In this document: positions 43,730-52,087 of the stretch, one piece after another
Position numbering within the stretch: the stretch's first letter is position 1
Layout of the letters: every line of letters begins with the position of its first letter
NCBI GenBank assembly: GCA_030448105.1
Contig: JAUJNP010000001.1
Coordinates: forward strand, 359,403-423,402
DNA: 64,000 nt
Direction: 5' to 3'
Origin: Acidimicrobiales bacterium
Lineage (GTDB): Bacteria > Actinomycetota > Acidimicrobiia > Acidimicrobiales > Iamiaceae
Position numbers and translations under genes: made by a program
Notes under the pieces: model-generated
The model's database searches: none
Told to the model about the DNA's origin: nothing
The model's input: the letters and a program-made list of their open reading frames with translations, nothing else

Positions 43730-46029
43730 CAAGACGACGATGGCCAGCAGGGCTGCGGCATAGTCGGCGGCTGGACGCCCCGGGCCGCCGCCACCGCCGC
43801 CTGGCCGATGCTGATGCCGCCGTCGTTGGCCGGCACCAGGCGGTGGGTGAGCACCCGGAGCCCGGCGCCGGCCAGAGCCTCCTCCACCACCTCGCTGAGG
43901 CGGACGTTCTGGAACACCCCGCCGGTGAGGGCCACGGTGGCGAGGCCGTGCTCCTCGGCGGCGGCGGCACCGAGCACGGCGGCGGCCCGACCGACCGCTT
44001 CGTGGATGCCGGCGGCGATCACCGGGACGGGCGTGCCCTTCCCCCGGTCGGCCAGCACGGCGGTCACGAGGGGGACCGGGTCGAGCACGCCGTCGCCCAC
44101 CTCGACGGGATAGGCGGCCGCCTCGGAGCGGGGCACGGTGCGGGCGGCGGCCTCCAGCTCGATGGCCGCCTGGGCCTCGTAGGAGACGGTGGGGCGTAGG
44201 CCGAGGAGGGCGGCGAGCGCGTCGAAGAGACGGCCCATGCTCGTCGTGACCGGTCCGTGGCCCCGGTCGACGAGGTGGCGCACTGCCGCCAAGCGCTCGT
44301 CCTCGAACGGCGGATCGACGCCCGCGGCGCGCGCCCACGCCACGCCCATGCGCCAGGGCTCGCGGATGGCGGCCGCCCCGCCGGGCATCGTCACCGGTCG
44401 GAGGTGGCCCACCCGCTCGAACCCGTGGAGGTCGGCCACCAGGACCTCGCCGCCCCAGAGGGTGTCGTCCGGTCCGTAGCCCAGGCCGTCGAAGGTGAGG
44501 GCCACCACCGGTCCCCGGTGCCCGTGCTCGGCCAGGCACGACGCCGCATGGGCGTGGTGGTGCTGCACGGGGCAGGGCTCGAGGTCCAGCTCGGTGGCGA
44601 ACTTGGTCGACAGGTACTCCGGGTGCAGGTCGTGGGCGACGACCTCGGGCACGACGGCGTAGAGGTGGCACAGGTGGTCGACCGCCTGCAGGAACGACTG
44701 GTAGGTGGCGAGGTGCTCGAGGTCGCCGATGTGGTGGCTGACGATGACCGCCTCCCCGGTGGTGACCGCCACCGTGCTCTTGAGCTCCGCACCGACGGCC
44801 AGGATCGGGCGGTTGGCGGATACGGGGAGCGGTTGAGGTTCGGGCGCGTAGCCGCGGGATCGGCGCAGCAGGCGGAGGCCGCCGCCTTCCGGGAGGGCTC
44901 GGGCCACCGAGTCGTCACAGCGGATGTGGATCGGGCGGTCGTGGGTCAGGAGGCCGTCGACCATCGGCCCGAGGCGGGCGATGGCGTCGGCGTCGGTGTG
45001 GGCGATGGGCTCGTCGCTCAGGTTGGCGCTGGTCATCACGAGCGGACGGCGGAGGCCGGCCATGAGCAGGTGGTGCAGCGGCGAGTACGGCAGGAACACG
45101 CCGAGCTCGCCCAGCCCCGGGGCGACCCCCCCGGCGACGGTGGCGCCCGACCGCCGGGGCGCGACCACGATCGGCCGGCGGGGTGACACCAGCGCCGCCC
45201 GGGCGGCGGCGCCCAGCTCGCACAGCGCCTCGGCTGCCGCCACGTCGGGCACCATGACCGCGAAGGGCTTGGCGTCGCGGGCCTTTCGCCGGCGCAGCTC
45301 GGTCACCGCCGCGTCATCGACGGCATCCACCGCCAGGTGGTATCCCCCGATGCCCTTCACCGCGGCGATCCGGCCCGCCCGCAGCGCCTCCACGGCGGCG
45401 TCGAGGGCGGCGTCGCCCTCGGCCTGCGGCCGGCCGTCGGGTGCGCACCACCGCAGGCGCGGCCCGCACGCCGGGCAGGCGTTGGGTTGGGCGTGGAAGC
45501 GCCGGTCGGCGGGGTCGTGGTACTCCGCCTCGCAGGCGGCGCACATGGTGAACCCCGCCATCGTGGTCGCCGGGCGGTCGTAGGGCACGGCGGTCACGAT
45601 CGTGTAGCGGGGACCGCAGTCGGTGCAGTTGGTGAACGGGTATCGGTAGCGCCGGTCGGTGGGGTCGTCCACCTCGGCCAGGCATGCCGCGCAGGTGGCG
45701 GTGTCCACCGCCACCGGTGCCACCGGAGGCCCCTCGGCGGTGGTGGTCATGATCTCGAAGCCGGTTCCACCCGCCGGGGGCACCCGGGCGACGTCCACCG
45801 CCGTGACGATGGCCAGGGGCGGCGGCACCTCCACCAGCCGGCGGCACAGCTCGGCCACCGCCGCCTCGGCCCCCTCCACCTCCACGACCACGCCCGCGCC
45901 GTCGTTGTGGACGAAGCCAACCAGTCCGAGCTCCACCGCGCTGCGGTAGACGAAGGGCCGGAACCCGACACCCTGGACCGTTCCGTGCACGGCGATGCGG
46001 CGCCGCGCCACCGGGACCGGCGCGGTCAA
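43729..46029 (-). CDS. hypF: Carbamoyltransferase HypF
   Basis: 766 residues from a TTG that overlaps the hypE stop (TTGA). Domains in order: acylphosphatase (VHGTVQGVGFRPFVYR, residues 13-30), two zinc fingers (CAACLAEVDDP ... FTNCTDCGPRYTI and CAACEAEYHDP ... NACPACGP, about 110-200), a YrdC-like domain (GGYHLAVDAVDDAAVTELRRRKARDAKPFAVM), and the Kae1-like carbamoyl-transfer domain with HHHAHAASCLAEHG and ALTGGVFQNVRLSE. HypF uses carbamoyl phosphate and ATP to place a carbamoyl group on the C-terminal Cys of HypE, the source of the cyanide ligands. Full length with no defects seen. Confidence 0.95.
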   Translation of the reverse strand: MTAPVPVARRRIAVHGTVQGVGFRPFVYRSAVELGLVGFVHNDGAGVVVEVEGAEAAVAELCRRLVEVPPPLAIVTAVDVARVPPAGGTGFEIMTTTAEGPPVAPVAVDTATCAACLAEVDDPTDRRYRYPFTNCTDCGPRYTIVTAVPYDRPATTMAGFTMCAACEAEYHDPADRRFHAQPNACPACGPRLRWCAPDGRPQAEGDAALDAAVEALRAGRIAAVKGIGGYHLAVDAVDDAAVTELRRRKARDAKPFAVMVPDVAAAEALCELGAAARAALVSPRRPIVVAPRRSGATVAGGVAPGLGELGVFLPYSPLHHLLMAGLRRPLVMTSANLSDEPIAHTDADAIARLGPMVDGLLTHDRPIHIRCDDSVARALPEGGGLRLLRRSRGYAPEPQPLPVSANRPILAVGAELKSTVAVTTGEAVIVSHHIGDLEHLATYQSFLQAVDHLCHLYAVVPEVVAHDLHPEYLSTKFATELDLEPCPVQHHHAHAASCLAEHGHRGPVVALTFDGLGYGPDDTLWGGEVLVADLHGFERVGHLRPVTMPGGAAAIREPWRMGVAWARAAGVDPPFEDERLAAVRHLVDRGHGPVTTSMGRLFDALAALLGLRPTVSYEAQAAIELEAAARTVPRSEAAAYPVEVGDGVLDPVPLVTAVLADRGKGTPVPVIAAGIHEAVGRAAAVLGAAAAEEHGLATVALTGGVFQNVRLSEVVEEALAGAGLRVLTHRLVPANDGGISIGQAAVAAARGVQPPTMPQPCWPSSS

Positions 46030-47117
46030 CAGATCCGGGGAAGAGGGTCACCCACGAGCATGTCGACGATGCGGGTGCCGCCGAAGCTGGTGAGCAGGAC
46101 CACGATGCGCTCGGGCTCGGACCGGATCTCCCCGATCACGGCGGCGTCGCGGCCGAAGGGGTGGGCGCGCATGGCCGCCAGCGCAGCGTCGGCCTGGTCG
46201 GGAGGGACGACTGCCACGACCTTGCCCTCGTTGGCCACGTAGAGGGGGTCGATGCCGAGCAGGTCGCAGGCCCCGGTCACCGCCGGCGCCACCGGCAGGG
46301 CCCGCTCGTCGAGCACCACCGCCAGCTCGGTGGAGTGGGCCAGCTCGTTGCACACCGTGCCCACGCCGCCCCGGGTGGGGTCACGCAGCCACCGGGTGCC
46401 GGGCGCGGCGGCCAGGAGGTCGGCCACCAGCCCGCCGAGAGGTGCCGTGTCGGAGCGGATGTCGGCCTCCAGGGCGAGGTCGCCGCGGGCCAGCATGACC
46501 GCCATGCCGTGATCGGCGATGGTGCCCGACACCAGCACGACGTCGCCGGGGCGGACCAGCTCGGGGCCCAGCACCCGGCCATCGGGTATGACCCCGACAC
46601 CGGCGGTGGTGACGTACATGCCGTCGGCCGCGCCGCGGTTCACCACCTTGGTGTCGCCGGTGACGATGGCCACCTCGGCGGCGGCCGCCGCCGAGGCCAT
46701 GTCGGCCACGATGTCGCGCAGCTCGGCCATGGGGAAGCCCTCCTCCAGCACGAACGCAGAGGACAACCAGGCCGGCCGGGCGCCGAGCATGGCGAGGTCG
46801 TTGACGGTGCCGTGCACCGCCAGGTGGCCGATCGAGCCGCCCGGGAACGTGCGGGGCGCCACCACGAAGGAGTCGGTGCTGAACGCCAGCCGGCTCGTGC
46901 CCACCTGGATGGTGGCCCCGTCGGCCAGTTCCGAGAGGGGCTCGTTGGCGAAGGCGTCGAGGAAGAGCGCGTCCACCAGGGCGGCCGACGCCTTGCCGCC
47001 GGCGCCGTGGGCCAGGGTGACCACCTCGTCGGTGAGGCGTGGCCTCCGGCGGCGGAAGGCCTCGATGCGCTCGAGCACCGCCGACTCTCGCCCGTCGCGG
47101 GCGCTGGTGACGGTCAT
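46026..47117 (-). CDS. hypE: Hydrogenase maturation factor HypE
   Basis: 363 residues from ATG 47117, which overlaps the stop of the SIS gene (ATGA). PurM-like ATP-binding fold: VVTLAHGAGGKASAALVDALFL, STDSFVVAPRTFPGGSIGHLAVHGTVNDLAMLGARP, VTGDTKVVNRGAADGMYVTTAGVGV, and WLRDPTRGGVGTVCNEL. The protein ends exactly in PRIC, the obligatory terminal cysteine that accepts the carbamoyl group from HypF and is dehydrated to thiocyanate. So HypE looks fully functional. Confidence 0.95.
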   Translation of the reverse strand: MTVTSARDGRESAVLERIEAFRRRRPRLTDEVVTLAHGAGGKASAALVDALFLDAFANEPLSELADGATIQVGTSRLAFSTDSFVVAPRTFPGGSIGHLAVHGTVNDLAMLGARPAWLSSAFVLEEGFPMAELRDIVADMASAAAAAEVAIVTGDTKVVNRGAADGMYVTTAGVGVIPDGRVLGPELVRPGDVVLVSGTIADHGMAVMLARGDLALEADIRSDTAPLGGLVADLLAAAPGTRWLRDPTRGGVGTVCNELAHSTELAVVLDERALPVAPAVTGACDLLGIDPLYVANEGKVVAVVPPDQADAALAAMRAHPFGRDAAVIGEIRSEPERIVVLLTSFGGTRIVDMLVGDPLPRIC

Positions 47118-47767
47118 GTCACCCCGAGCTCGGGCCCGTCGAGAGCCTGTTGCACGCCTCGCCAGAGGTCGACCATTACCGCCGCCTGGGTCTCCTGGAT
47201 CCGGTGAACGCTGTCGGACCGGACCACGATGCAGTGGTCGAGGTCGCCCGACGCCGCCATGCGGCCCCCGTCGTAGCCGGCCGAGCCGACGGCGAGCACG
47301 CCGCGCCGCCGTGCCTCTGCCAACGCGATCAGCAGGTTCTCGGAGTTGCCGCTGGTCGACAAGGCGAGGGCCATGTCGCCGGGGCGGGCGGCGGCGATGA
47401 GCTGGCGGGCGAAGACGAGGTCGAAGCCCACGTCGTTGCCCAGCGCGGTCAGTACCGCCTCGTCGGCCGCCAGCGAACGGGCCGGCAGGACCCGGCCCGT
47501 CGGGGGCGAGACGAACAGCGCGGCCACGCCGGCGGCGTCGGTGGCGCTGCCGCCGTTGCCGAAGGTGAACAGCCGCCCGCCCCGGGCGAAGCGCTCGGCC
47601 ATGGCCTCGACGGCGGCGGCGAGGTCGGCCGAGGCGTCGGTGCGGGTGGCCGCCCGCAGCTGCATGCTCTCGCCCGCCTTCGCCTCCGCCGACCGGGAAA
47701 GGTCGGCGAGGAGGCTCGGTCCGTCCCGCTCGTCGCCCTCGATGAAGGGGTAGAGGAAGTCGGTCAT
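47114..47767 (-). CDS. SIS-domain protein (phosphoheptose-isomerase-like)
   Basis: 217 residues from ATG 47767. SIS fold: AMAERFARGGRLFTFGNGGSATDAAGVAALF (sugar-phosphate loop), ALGNDVGFDLVFARQL, MALALSTSGNSENLLIALAEARRRG and the C-terminal SVHRIQETQAAVMVDLW. It is like GmhA/DiaA isomerases, but the coupling to hyp genes on both sides (4-bp overlaps with the SIS-HypC gene and with hypE) indicates a place in hydrogenase maturation or its regulation. SIS genes inside actinobacterial hyp operons are known, but their job is not clear. Confidence 0.85.
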   Translation of the reverse strand: MTDFLYPFIEGDERDGPSLLADLSRSAEAKAGESMQLRAATRTDASADLAAAVEAMAERFARGGRLFTFGNGGSATDAAGVAALFVSPPTGRVLPARSLAADEAVLTALGNDVGFDLVFARQLIAAARPGDMALALSTSGNSENLLIALAEARRRGVLAVGSAGYDGGRMAASGDLDHCIVVRSDSVHRIQETQAAVMVDLWRGVQQALDGPELGVT

Positions 47768-48489
47768 GGCCCACCCTCGACGAGCGTGATGGCGGTGCCG
47801 GCGTGCACCAGGAGCAGGTCGCCCCGGTGCACGTCGCCCACCATGGTGGTGTCGATGTCCTCGATCCCGGCGGCGGTGCGGACCGTGGCACCGTCGCTCG
47901 CGGGGGCCAGCACCTCGGCCAGGCGGCCCTCGTCCGAGCAGGTGATGCAGGTCGTGGCCTCCTCGCACGCTCCGTCGGCGCCGAGCAGCCCGGGGTGCTC
48001 GAAGCACACGTGGGTCAGTTCCCACAGGAGGTGGTAGAGGAGGACGAGGCGGCCGTCGTGGACGGCCAGCTCGGTCTCGTCGGCCAGCCACAGGACATGG
48101 TCGGCGGCACCCGCCGGCGGCCGTCCCCCGGCGCCCATCCAGACGGTCGTGGCGCCCCAGGCCGGGGCCCGGCGCAGCACGTCGCTCACGCCCGCCGCGG
48201 CCGCGCCGCCGCCCCCCACGAGGACGACGTCGCCACTGGCCACGAGGGGACGGAGCTGGTCGGCGCCGCCGTCGCCGGGGGTGGCGATGGCCACTGCCGG
48301 TAGGGCCCGCTTGCCGACGATCACCGGATGGACGAACTCGACGGCCACGTGCTGCGCGTGCTCGGGGTGCTCGGGTGACCAGCACCAGAGGGTGGCACCG
48401 GCGGCGAACCGGCGGGCCATGGCCAGCGATGTGGACGCCAGGTCCGAGGCAAGGGAGCCGAGCGTCTGCGTCGCACCCGGTTCGGCCAT
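47764..48489 (-). CDS. Fusion of SIS domain and HypC/HupF-type hydrogenase chaperone
   Basis: 241 residues from ATG 48489, with GAGGAGG upstream. Residues 1-165 form a SIS-like domain (MARRFAAGATLWCW, VASGDVVLVGGGGAAAAGVSDVL, GATTVWMGAGG). After a linker with EEATTCIT, residues 178-241 (CITCSDEGRLAEVLAP ... IEDIDTTMVGDVHRGDLLLVHAGTAITLVEG) match the HypC/HupF fold, ending in the strand VGDxxLVHxGxAI; a CITC pair takes the place of the N-terminal MC. This would be the only complete HypC-like domain here, since the separate hypC is gutted. It is the first gene of the hyp operon, 87 bp downstream of the TetR gene. Confidence 0.75.
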   Translation of the reverse strand: MAEPGATQTLGSLASDLASTSLAMARRFAAGATLWCWSPEHPEHAQHVAVEFVHPVIVGKRALPAVAIATPGDGGADQLRPLVASGDVVLVGGGGAAAAGVSDVLRRAPAWGATTVWMGAGGRPPAGAADHVLWLADETELAVHDGRLVLLYHLLWELTHVCFEHPGLLGADGACEEATTCITCSDEGRLAEVLAPASDGATVRTAAGIEDIDTTMVGDVHRGDLLLVHAGTAITLVEGGP

Positions 48490-48576
48490 CGTCCCCCTCC
48501 TCGGTCGCGAGTGGAGACCAGGGTCGGGAGCGTACCGCTTGACTCGCCCCACGACTCGGGCTACGGCGGGTGGTCG

Positions 48577-49158
48577 TCAAGCATGGGCCGGCAAGGCCGC
48601 CTGCACCGCCTCGGCCACAGTGCGCCCCAAGGCCTCCATCGGCTCCACCCGCCGGGCGGCCCGGCTGAGCAGGAAGCCCCCCTCCAGGGCGGCCACGAAG
48701 AGCACGGCCAGCTCCCGGGCCCGCTCCGGGGCGATCCCCTCGCCGGCGAACCGCGCCGTCAGGCCGTCGAGCCACGACTCGAAGATCTCGGCGGTGACCT
48801 CGCGCAGCGGCTCGTTGGTGCTGGCGACCTCCAGGGCGACCGTCGCGATCGGGCAGGCGTCGGCGTACCCGGTGGCCTCGAGGGTGTGAGCGGCGGCGGC
48901 GAAGGCGTCGCCGACCGCGGTCACCACGTCGGGGGAAGCGTCGAGGACGGCGGCGACGAGCTGGGCGTAGCCGGCGCCCGCCCACCGCAGGGCCTCCGCC
49001 GCCAGCTCCACCTTGCCCCCCGGGAAGAAGTGGTAGAGCGAGCCGAAGGGAGCGCGGCTCTCGACGGTGATCTGCTTCAGGCCGGAGCCGGCGTAGCCCT
49101 GGCGCATGAACGAGGTCGCCGCCGCTTCCACCAGCCGTTCCCGAGTGCCCACCGCCAC
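48577..49158 (-). CDS. TetR-family regulator
   Basis: 193 residues, GTG start at 49158 with GGGAAGG before it. Helix-turn-helix: TRERLVEAAATSFMRQGYAGSGLKQITVESRAPFGSLYHFFPGGKVELAAEAL. The PxGSLYHFFPxGKxxLAxxAL signature and the DACPIATVALEVAS segment put it with the LmrA/YxaF/QacR-like TetR group that controls exporters or small membrane proteins. Two tandem palindromes (49182-49214) between this gene and the divergent membrane gene are its likely operators. It is upstream of and in line with the hyp operon but 87 bp away. Confidence 0.9.
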   Translation of the reverse strand: MAVGTRERLVEAAATSFMRQGYAGSGLKQITVESRAPFGSLYHFFPGGKVELAAEALRWAGAGYAQLVAAVLDASPDVVTAVGDAFAAAAHTLEATGYADACPIATVALEVASTNEPLREVTAEIFESWLDGLTARFAGEGIAPERARELAVLFVAALEGGFLLSRAARRVEPMEALGRTVAEAVQAALPAHA

Positions 49159-49181
49159 CTTGCCTTCCCGCCGCCCCCGAG

Positions 49182-49214
49182 TAGAGTGGCCGCTCTAGTA
49201 GAGCGATCACTCTA
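49182..49214. promoter_or_regulatory. Two tandem palindromic operators TAGAG-N6-CTCTA
   Basis: TAGAGTGGCCGCTCTA (49182-49197) and TAGAGCGATCACTCTA (49199-49214) are separate inverted repeats with the same arms, 17 bp centre to centre, just under two helical turns. They fill the gap between the divergent TetR (49158) and membrane-protein (49229) starts and would cover both promoters. Two TetR dimers side by side would fit. Confidence 0.8.
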
Positions 49215-49228
49215 GCCCCGGAGCCGCC

Positions 49229-49774
49229 ATGCGCCCCGCCGCCGTCCTCCCCCGCCCAACCGTCGGCGCCGTGGCTGACCATCGCCTGCTGGAGGTGGCC
49301 GCCACCTTCTTCGCTCTCGCCGTGCTGATCCACAACACCGACCACCTTCGCCGCGGCGGTGACTCCGTCACGGCCGACGTGTTCTGGCTCGGCACGGCCG
49401 CCATCGCCATCGAGGTGGGCGTGGTCGTCCTCGTCTTCCTGCGCCATCCCTCGGCCCCGCTCGCCGCCGTGGCCGCGGGCTTCCCCCTGGCCCTCGGCTA
49501 CCTCTTCGTGCACTTCACGCCGGAGCGGACGTGGCTCAGCGACTCGTTCCCCGGCGGCGACGTGAGCGCGCTGTCCTGGTTCGCCGCCTCCCTGGAGACG
49601 GTGGCCGCGCTGGTGCTCGGCGTGGCCGGCGTGGTCGTGCTCCGCCGCCGGGGGGTCGCCGTCGCGTCGGGGACCGGGAGCACGCCTCTCGCCGCCGGAG
49701 TCCGTCACCCCGTGGTGGTGGTGATGGCCCTCGGCAACCTGGCCATCCTGGCGGGGGCGCTCCTCACCCGCTGA
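49229..49774 (+). CDS. Integral membrane protein under TetR control
   Basis: 181 residues with four predicted transmembrane helices: EVAATFFALAVLIHN, VFWLGTAAIAIEVGVVVLVFL, PLAAVAAGFPLALGYLFVHF, and SLETVAALVLGVAGVVVL, plus a possible fifth (VVVVMALGNLAILAGALL). HNTDHLRRGGD after the first helix and HFTPE after the third place His/Asp/Glu residues near the membrane surface, possibly a metal or proton site. I do not recognise a family. Divergent to TetR with the operators 15 bp before its ATG, so induced expression is likely. Confidence 0.75.
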   Translation: MRPAAVLPRPTVGAVADHRLLEVAATFFALAVLIHNTDHLRRGGDSVTADVFWLGTAAIAIEVGVVVLVFLRHPSAPLAAVAAGFPLALGYLFVHFTPERTWLSDSFPGGDVSALSWFAASLETVAALVLGVAGVVVLRRRGVAVASGTGSTPLAAGVRHPVVVVMALGNLAILAGALLTR

Positions 49775-49819
49775 TGGGGGTCGACGCCACCCGGGCCGGC
49801 GGCGAGGGAGACTCCTCGG

Positions 49820-50845
49820 GTGAGCACCGCCGGCGCCGACGACATCACCCTCGAGCTCGACGGCCGTGACGTCGTCATCTCGAGCCCGGGCAAGGTCTTC
49901 TTCCCCGAGCGGGGAGAGACCAAGCTCGACCTGATCGAGTTCTACCGGGCCGTGCGCGACCCGCTCATGGCGGCCATGGGCGGCCGGCCCGTTCTGCTTC
50001 AGCGCTTCCCGGAGGGGGCGGGCGGCAGCTCCTTTTTCCAGAAGCGGGTCAGCCGGGGTTCGACGCCGTGGCTGGAGACGACCGTGGTCAGCACCCCGAA
50101 CGGCACCACCTCGGACGCGCTGGTGGCCGCCGACCTCGCCCACGTGGCGTGGGCCGTGAACAAGGCCTGCCTCGGTTTCCACGTGTGGCCGACCCGCGCC
50201 GACGACCCCGAACACGCCGACGAGCTGCGCATCGACCTCGACCCGACACCCGGAGTCGACTTCCCCATGGTGCGCGAGGCCGCCCACCTCGTCCGTCAGC
50301 TCCTGGCCGAGCTCGGCCTCACCGGCTGGCCCAAGACCACCGGCAACCGGGGCATCCACGTCTACCTTCGGCTGGAGCCCCGCTGGGACAGCTACGCCGT
50401 GCGGTCCGCCGCTGTCGCCCTGGCCCGTGAGCTGGAGCGGCGCCACCCGGACCTGGTGACGGCGGCGTGGTGGAAGGAGGAGCGGGGCCGGCGGGTGTTC
50501 GTGGACTTCAACCAGAACGCTCCCCACAAGACGGTGTTCGGCGCCTGGTGCGTGCGGGCCCGTCCGGGGGCGCAGGTGTCCACGCCGTTCCACTGGGACG
50601 AGCTCGACGAGGGGTTCCACCCCGACGCCCTCACCATGGCGGTCGTCGCCGAACGGGTCGCCACCCAGGGCGATCCGTGGGCGGAGATGTACGAGCGGCC
50701 CCAGTCGCTGGAACCGCTGCTCGCCCTCCACGAGCAGGACATGGCGGCGGGCCTGATGGACGCCCCGTGGCCGCCGGTGTACCCGAAGCAGCCCAACGAG
50801 CCGCCCCGGGTGGCGCCGTCACGGGCCAAGAAGCCGGCACCCTGA
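49820..50845 (+). CDS. LigD-type DNA polymerase/primase domain protein, stand-alone
   Basis: 341 residues, no ligase or nuclease domain. [47 protein letters not shown], and [19 protein letters not shown], which supplies the two metal aspartates (DLD), then [13 protein letters not shown] and [38 protein letters not shown]. This is the complete polymerase (PolDom) module of LigD. In mycobacteria similar stand-alone proteins (PolD1/PolD2) make short primers and fill gaps. The window starts within a second paralogue, and no ku gene is seen. Confidence 0.9.
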   Translation: MSTAGADDITLELDGRDVVISSPGKVFFPERGETKLDLIEFYRAVRDPLMAAMGGRPVLLQRFPEGAGGSSFFQKRVSRGSTPWLETTVVSTPNGTTSDALVAADLAHVAWAVNKACLGFHVWPTRADDPEHADELRIDLDPTPGVDFPMVREAAHLVRQLLAELGLTGWPKTTGNRGIHVYLRLEPRWDSYAVRSAAVALARELERRHPDLVTAAWWKEERGRRVFVDFNQNAPHKTVFGAWCVRARPGAQVSTPFHWDELDEGFHPDALTMAVVAERVATQGDPWAEMYERPQSLEPLLALHEQDMAAGLMDAPWPPVYPKQPNEPPRVAPSRAKKPAP

Positions 50846-50899
50846 CCCGGCCCGGGCCCGACGACGTACGGTCGTGCCAACCGCAGGAAGGGAGCACCC

Positions 50900-52086
50900 A
50901 TGACAGAGGCACCACGGCCCGAGGACAGGTTCAGCTTCGGGCTCTGGACCGTCGGATGGCTGGCCCGGGACCCGTTCGGCGACCCTACGAGGGCGGCGCT
51001 GGACCCGGTGGAGGTGGTCGGCACCCTGGCCGAGCTCGGGGCGTACGGCGTCACGTTCCACGACGACGACGTCGTCCCGTTCCAGGCCGGTCCCGCGGAG
51101 CGCGAGCGGGGGCTGAAGCGCTTCCGTGAGGCCCTCGACCGGGCCGGGATGGTCGTGCCGATGGTGACGACCAACCTGTTCACCCACCCGGTGTTCAAGG
51201 AGGGGGCGTTCACGGCCAACGACCGGGAGGTCCGCCGCTTCGCCCTCCGGAAGGTGATGCGCAACCTCGACCTGGCCGCCGAGCTCGGCGCCGCCACCTA
51301 CGTCTTCTGGGGGGGCCGGGAGGGTTCCGAGGTGGACGTGGCCAAGGACCTGCGCGCCGCGCTCGACCGTTACCGAGAGGCGATCGACACCCTCGCCCAG
51401 TACGTCGAGGACCGCGGCTACGGGATCCGCTTCGCCCTGGAGCCGAAGCCCAACGAGCCGCGGGGCGACATCTTCCTGCCGACCGTCGGCCACGCCCTCG
51501 CCTTCATCACGAGCCTCGAGCACGAGGCGATGGTGGGGGTGAACCCCGAGGTCGGCCACGAGCAGATGTCGAACCTCAACTTCGCCCACGCGGTGGCGCA
51601 GGCGCTCTGGCACGACAAGCTCTTCCACATCGACCTGAACGGCCAGCACGGCCCCAAGTTCGACCAGGACCTCGTCTTCGGCCACGGTGACCTCCTCAAC
51701 GCGTTCACGCTGGTCGACCTGCTCGAGCACGGCGGCCCCGACGGCGGACCCGCCTACGACGGGCCCCGGCACTTCGACTACAAGCCGCACCGGTCGGAGG
51801 CGATGGACGGCGTGTGGGCGTCCGCCGCGGCCAACATGCGCACCTACCTGCTCCTGAAGGAACGGGCCCAGGCGTTCCGGCAGGACCCCGAGGTGCAGGA
51901 GGCGTTGGCGGCGGCGGGCGTCCCCGATCTCGCCCAGCCGACCCTGGCGCCGGGCGAGAGCCACGATGCGTTGGTCGCCGACGTGACGTCGTTCGAGGAC
52001 TTCGACGCCGACGCCAAGGGGAAGCGGAGCCACGGCGCGGCACGGCTCGACCAGCTCTTGCGGTCGAGCACATGGGCGCTCGGTAG
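50900..52086 (+). CDS. xylA: Xylose isomerase (frameshift in last ~10 codons)
   Basis: ATG 50900 has GGAAGGGAG before it. About 394 codons with all hallmarks: [30 protein letters not shown] (catalytic His), [48 protein letters not shown] (metal Glu), [37 protein letters not shown] and [15 protein letters not shown]. After RLDQL the frame drifts into unrelated sequence, but adding one base near 52058 gives AVEHMGAR and the stop TAG at 52084-52086, the expected ending. It interconverts xylose and xylulose and is convergent with xylB. Confidence 0.92.
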
Positions 52087-52087
52087 A

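Noticed and set aside
50819-52087. Continuation of the xylB frame antisense through xylA
   Set aside because: Similarity to xylulokinase stops near 52088 and the rest is antisense to conserved xylA codons; treated as stop-less read-through.
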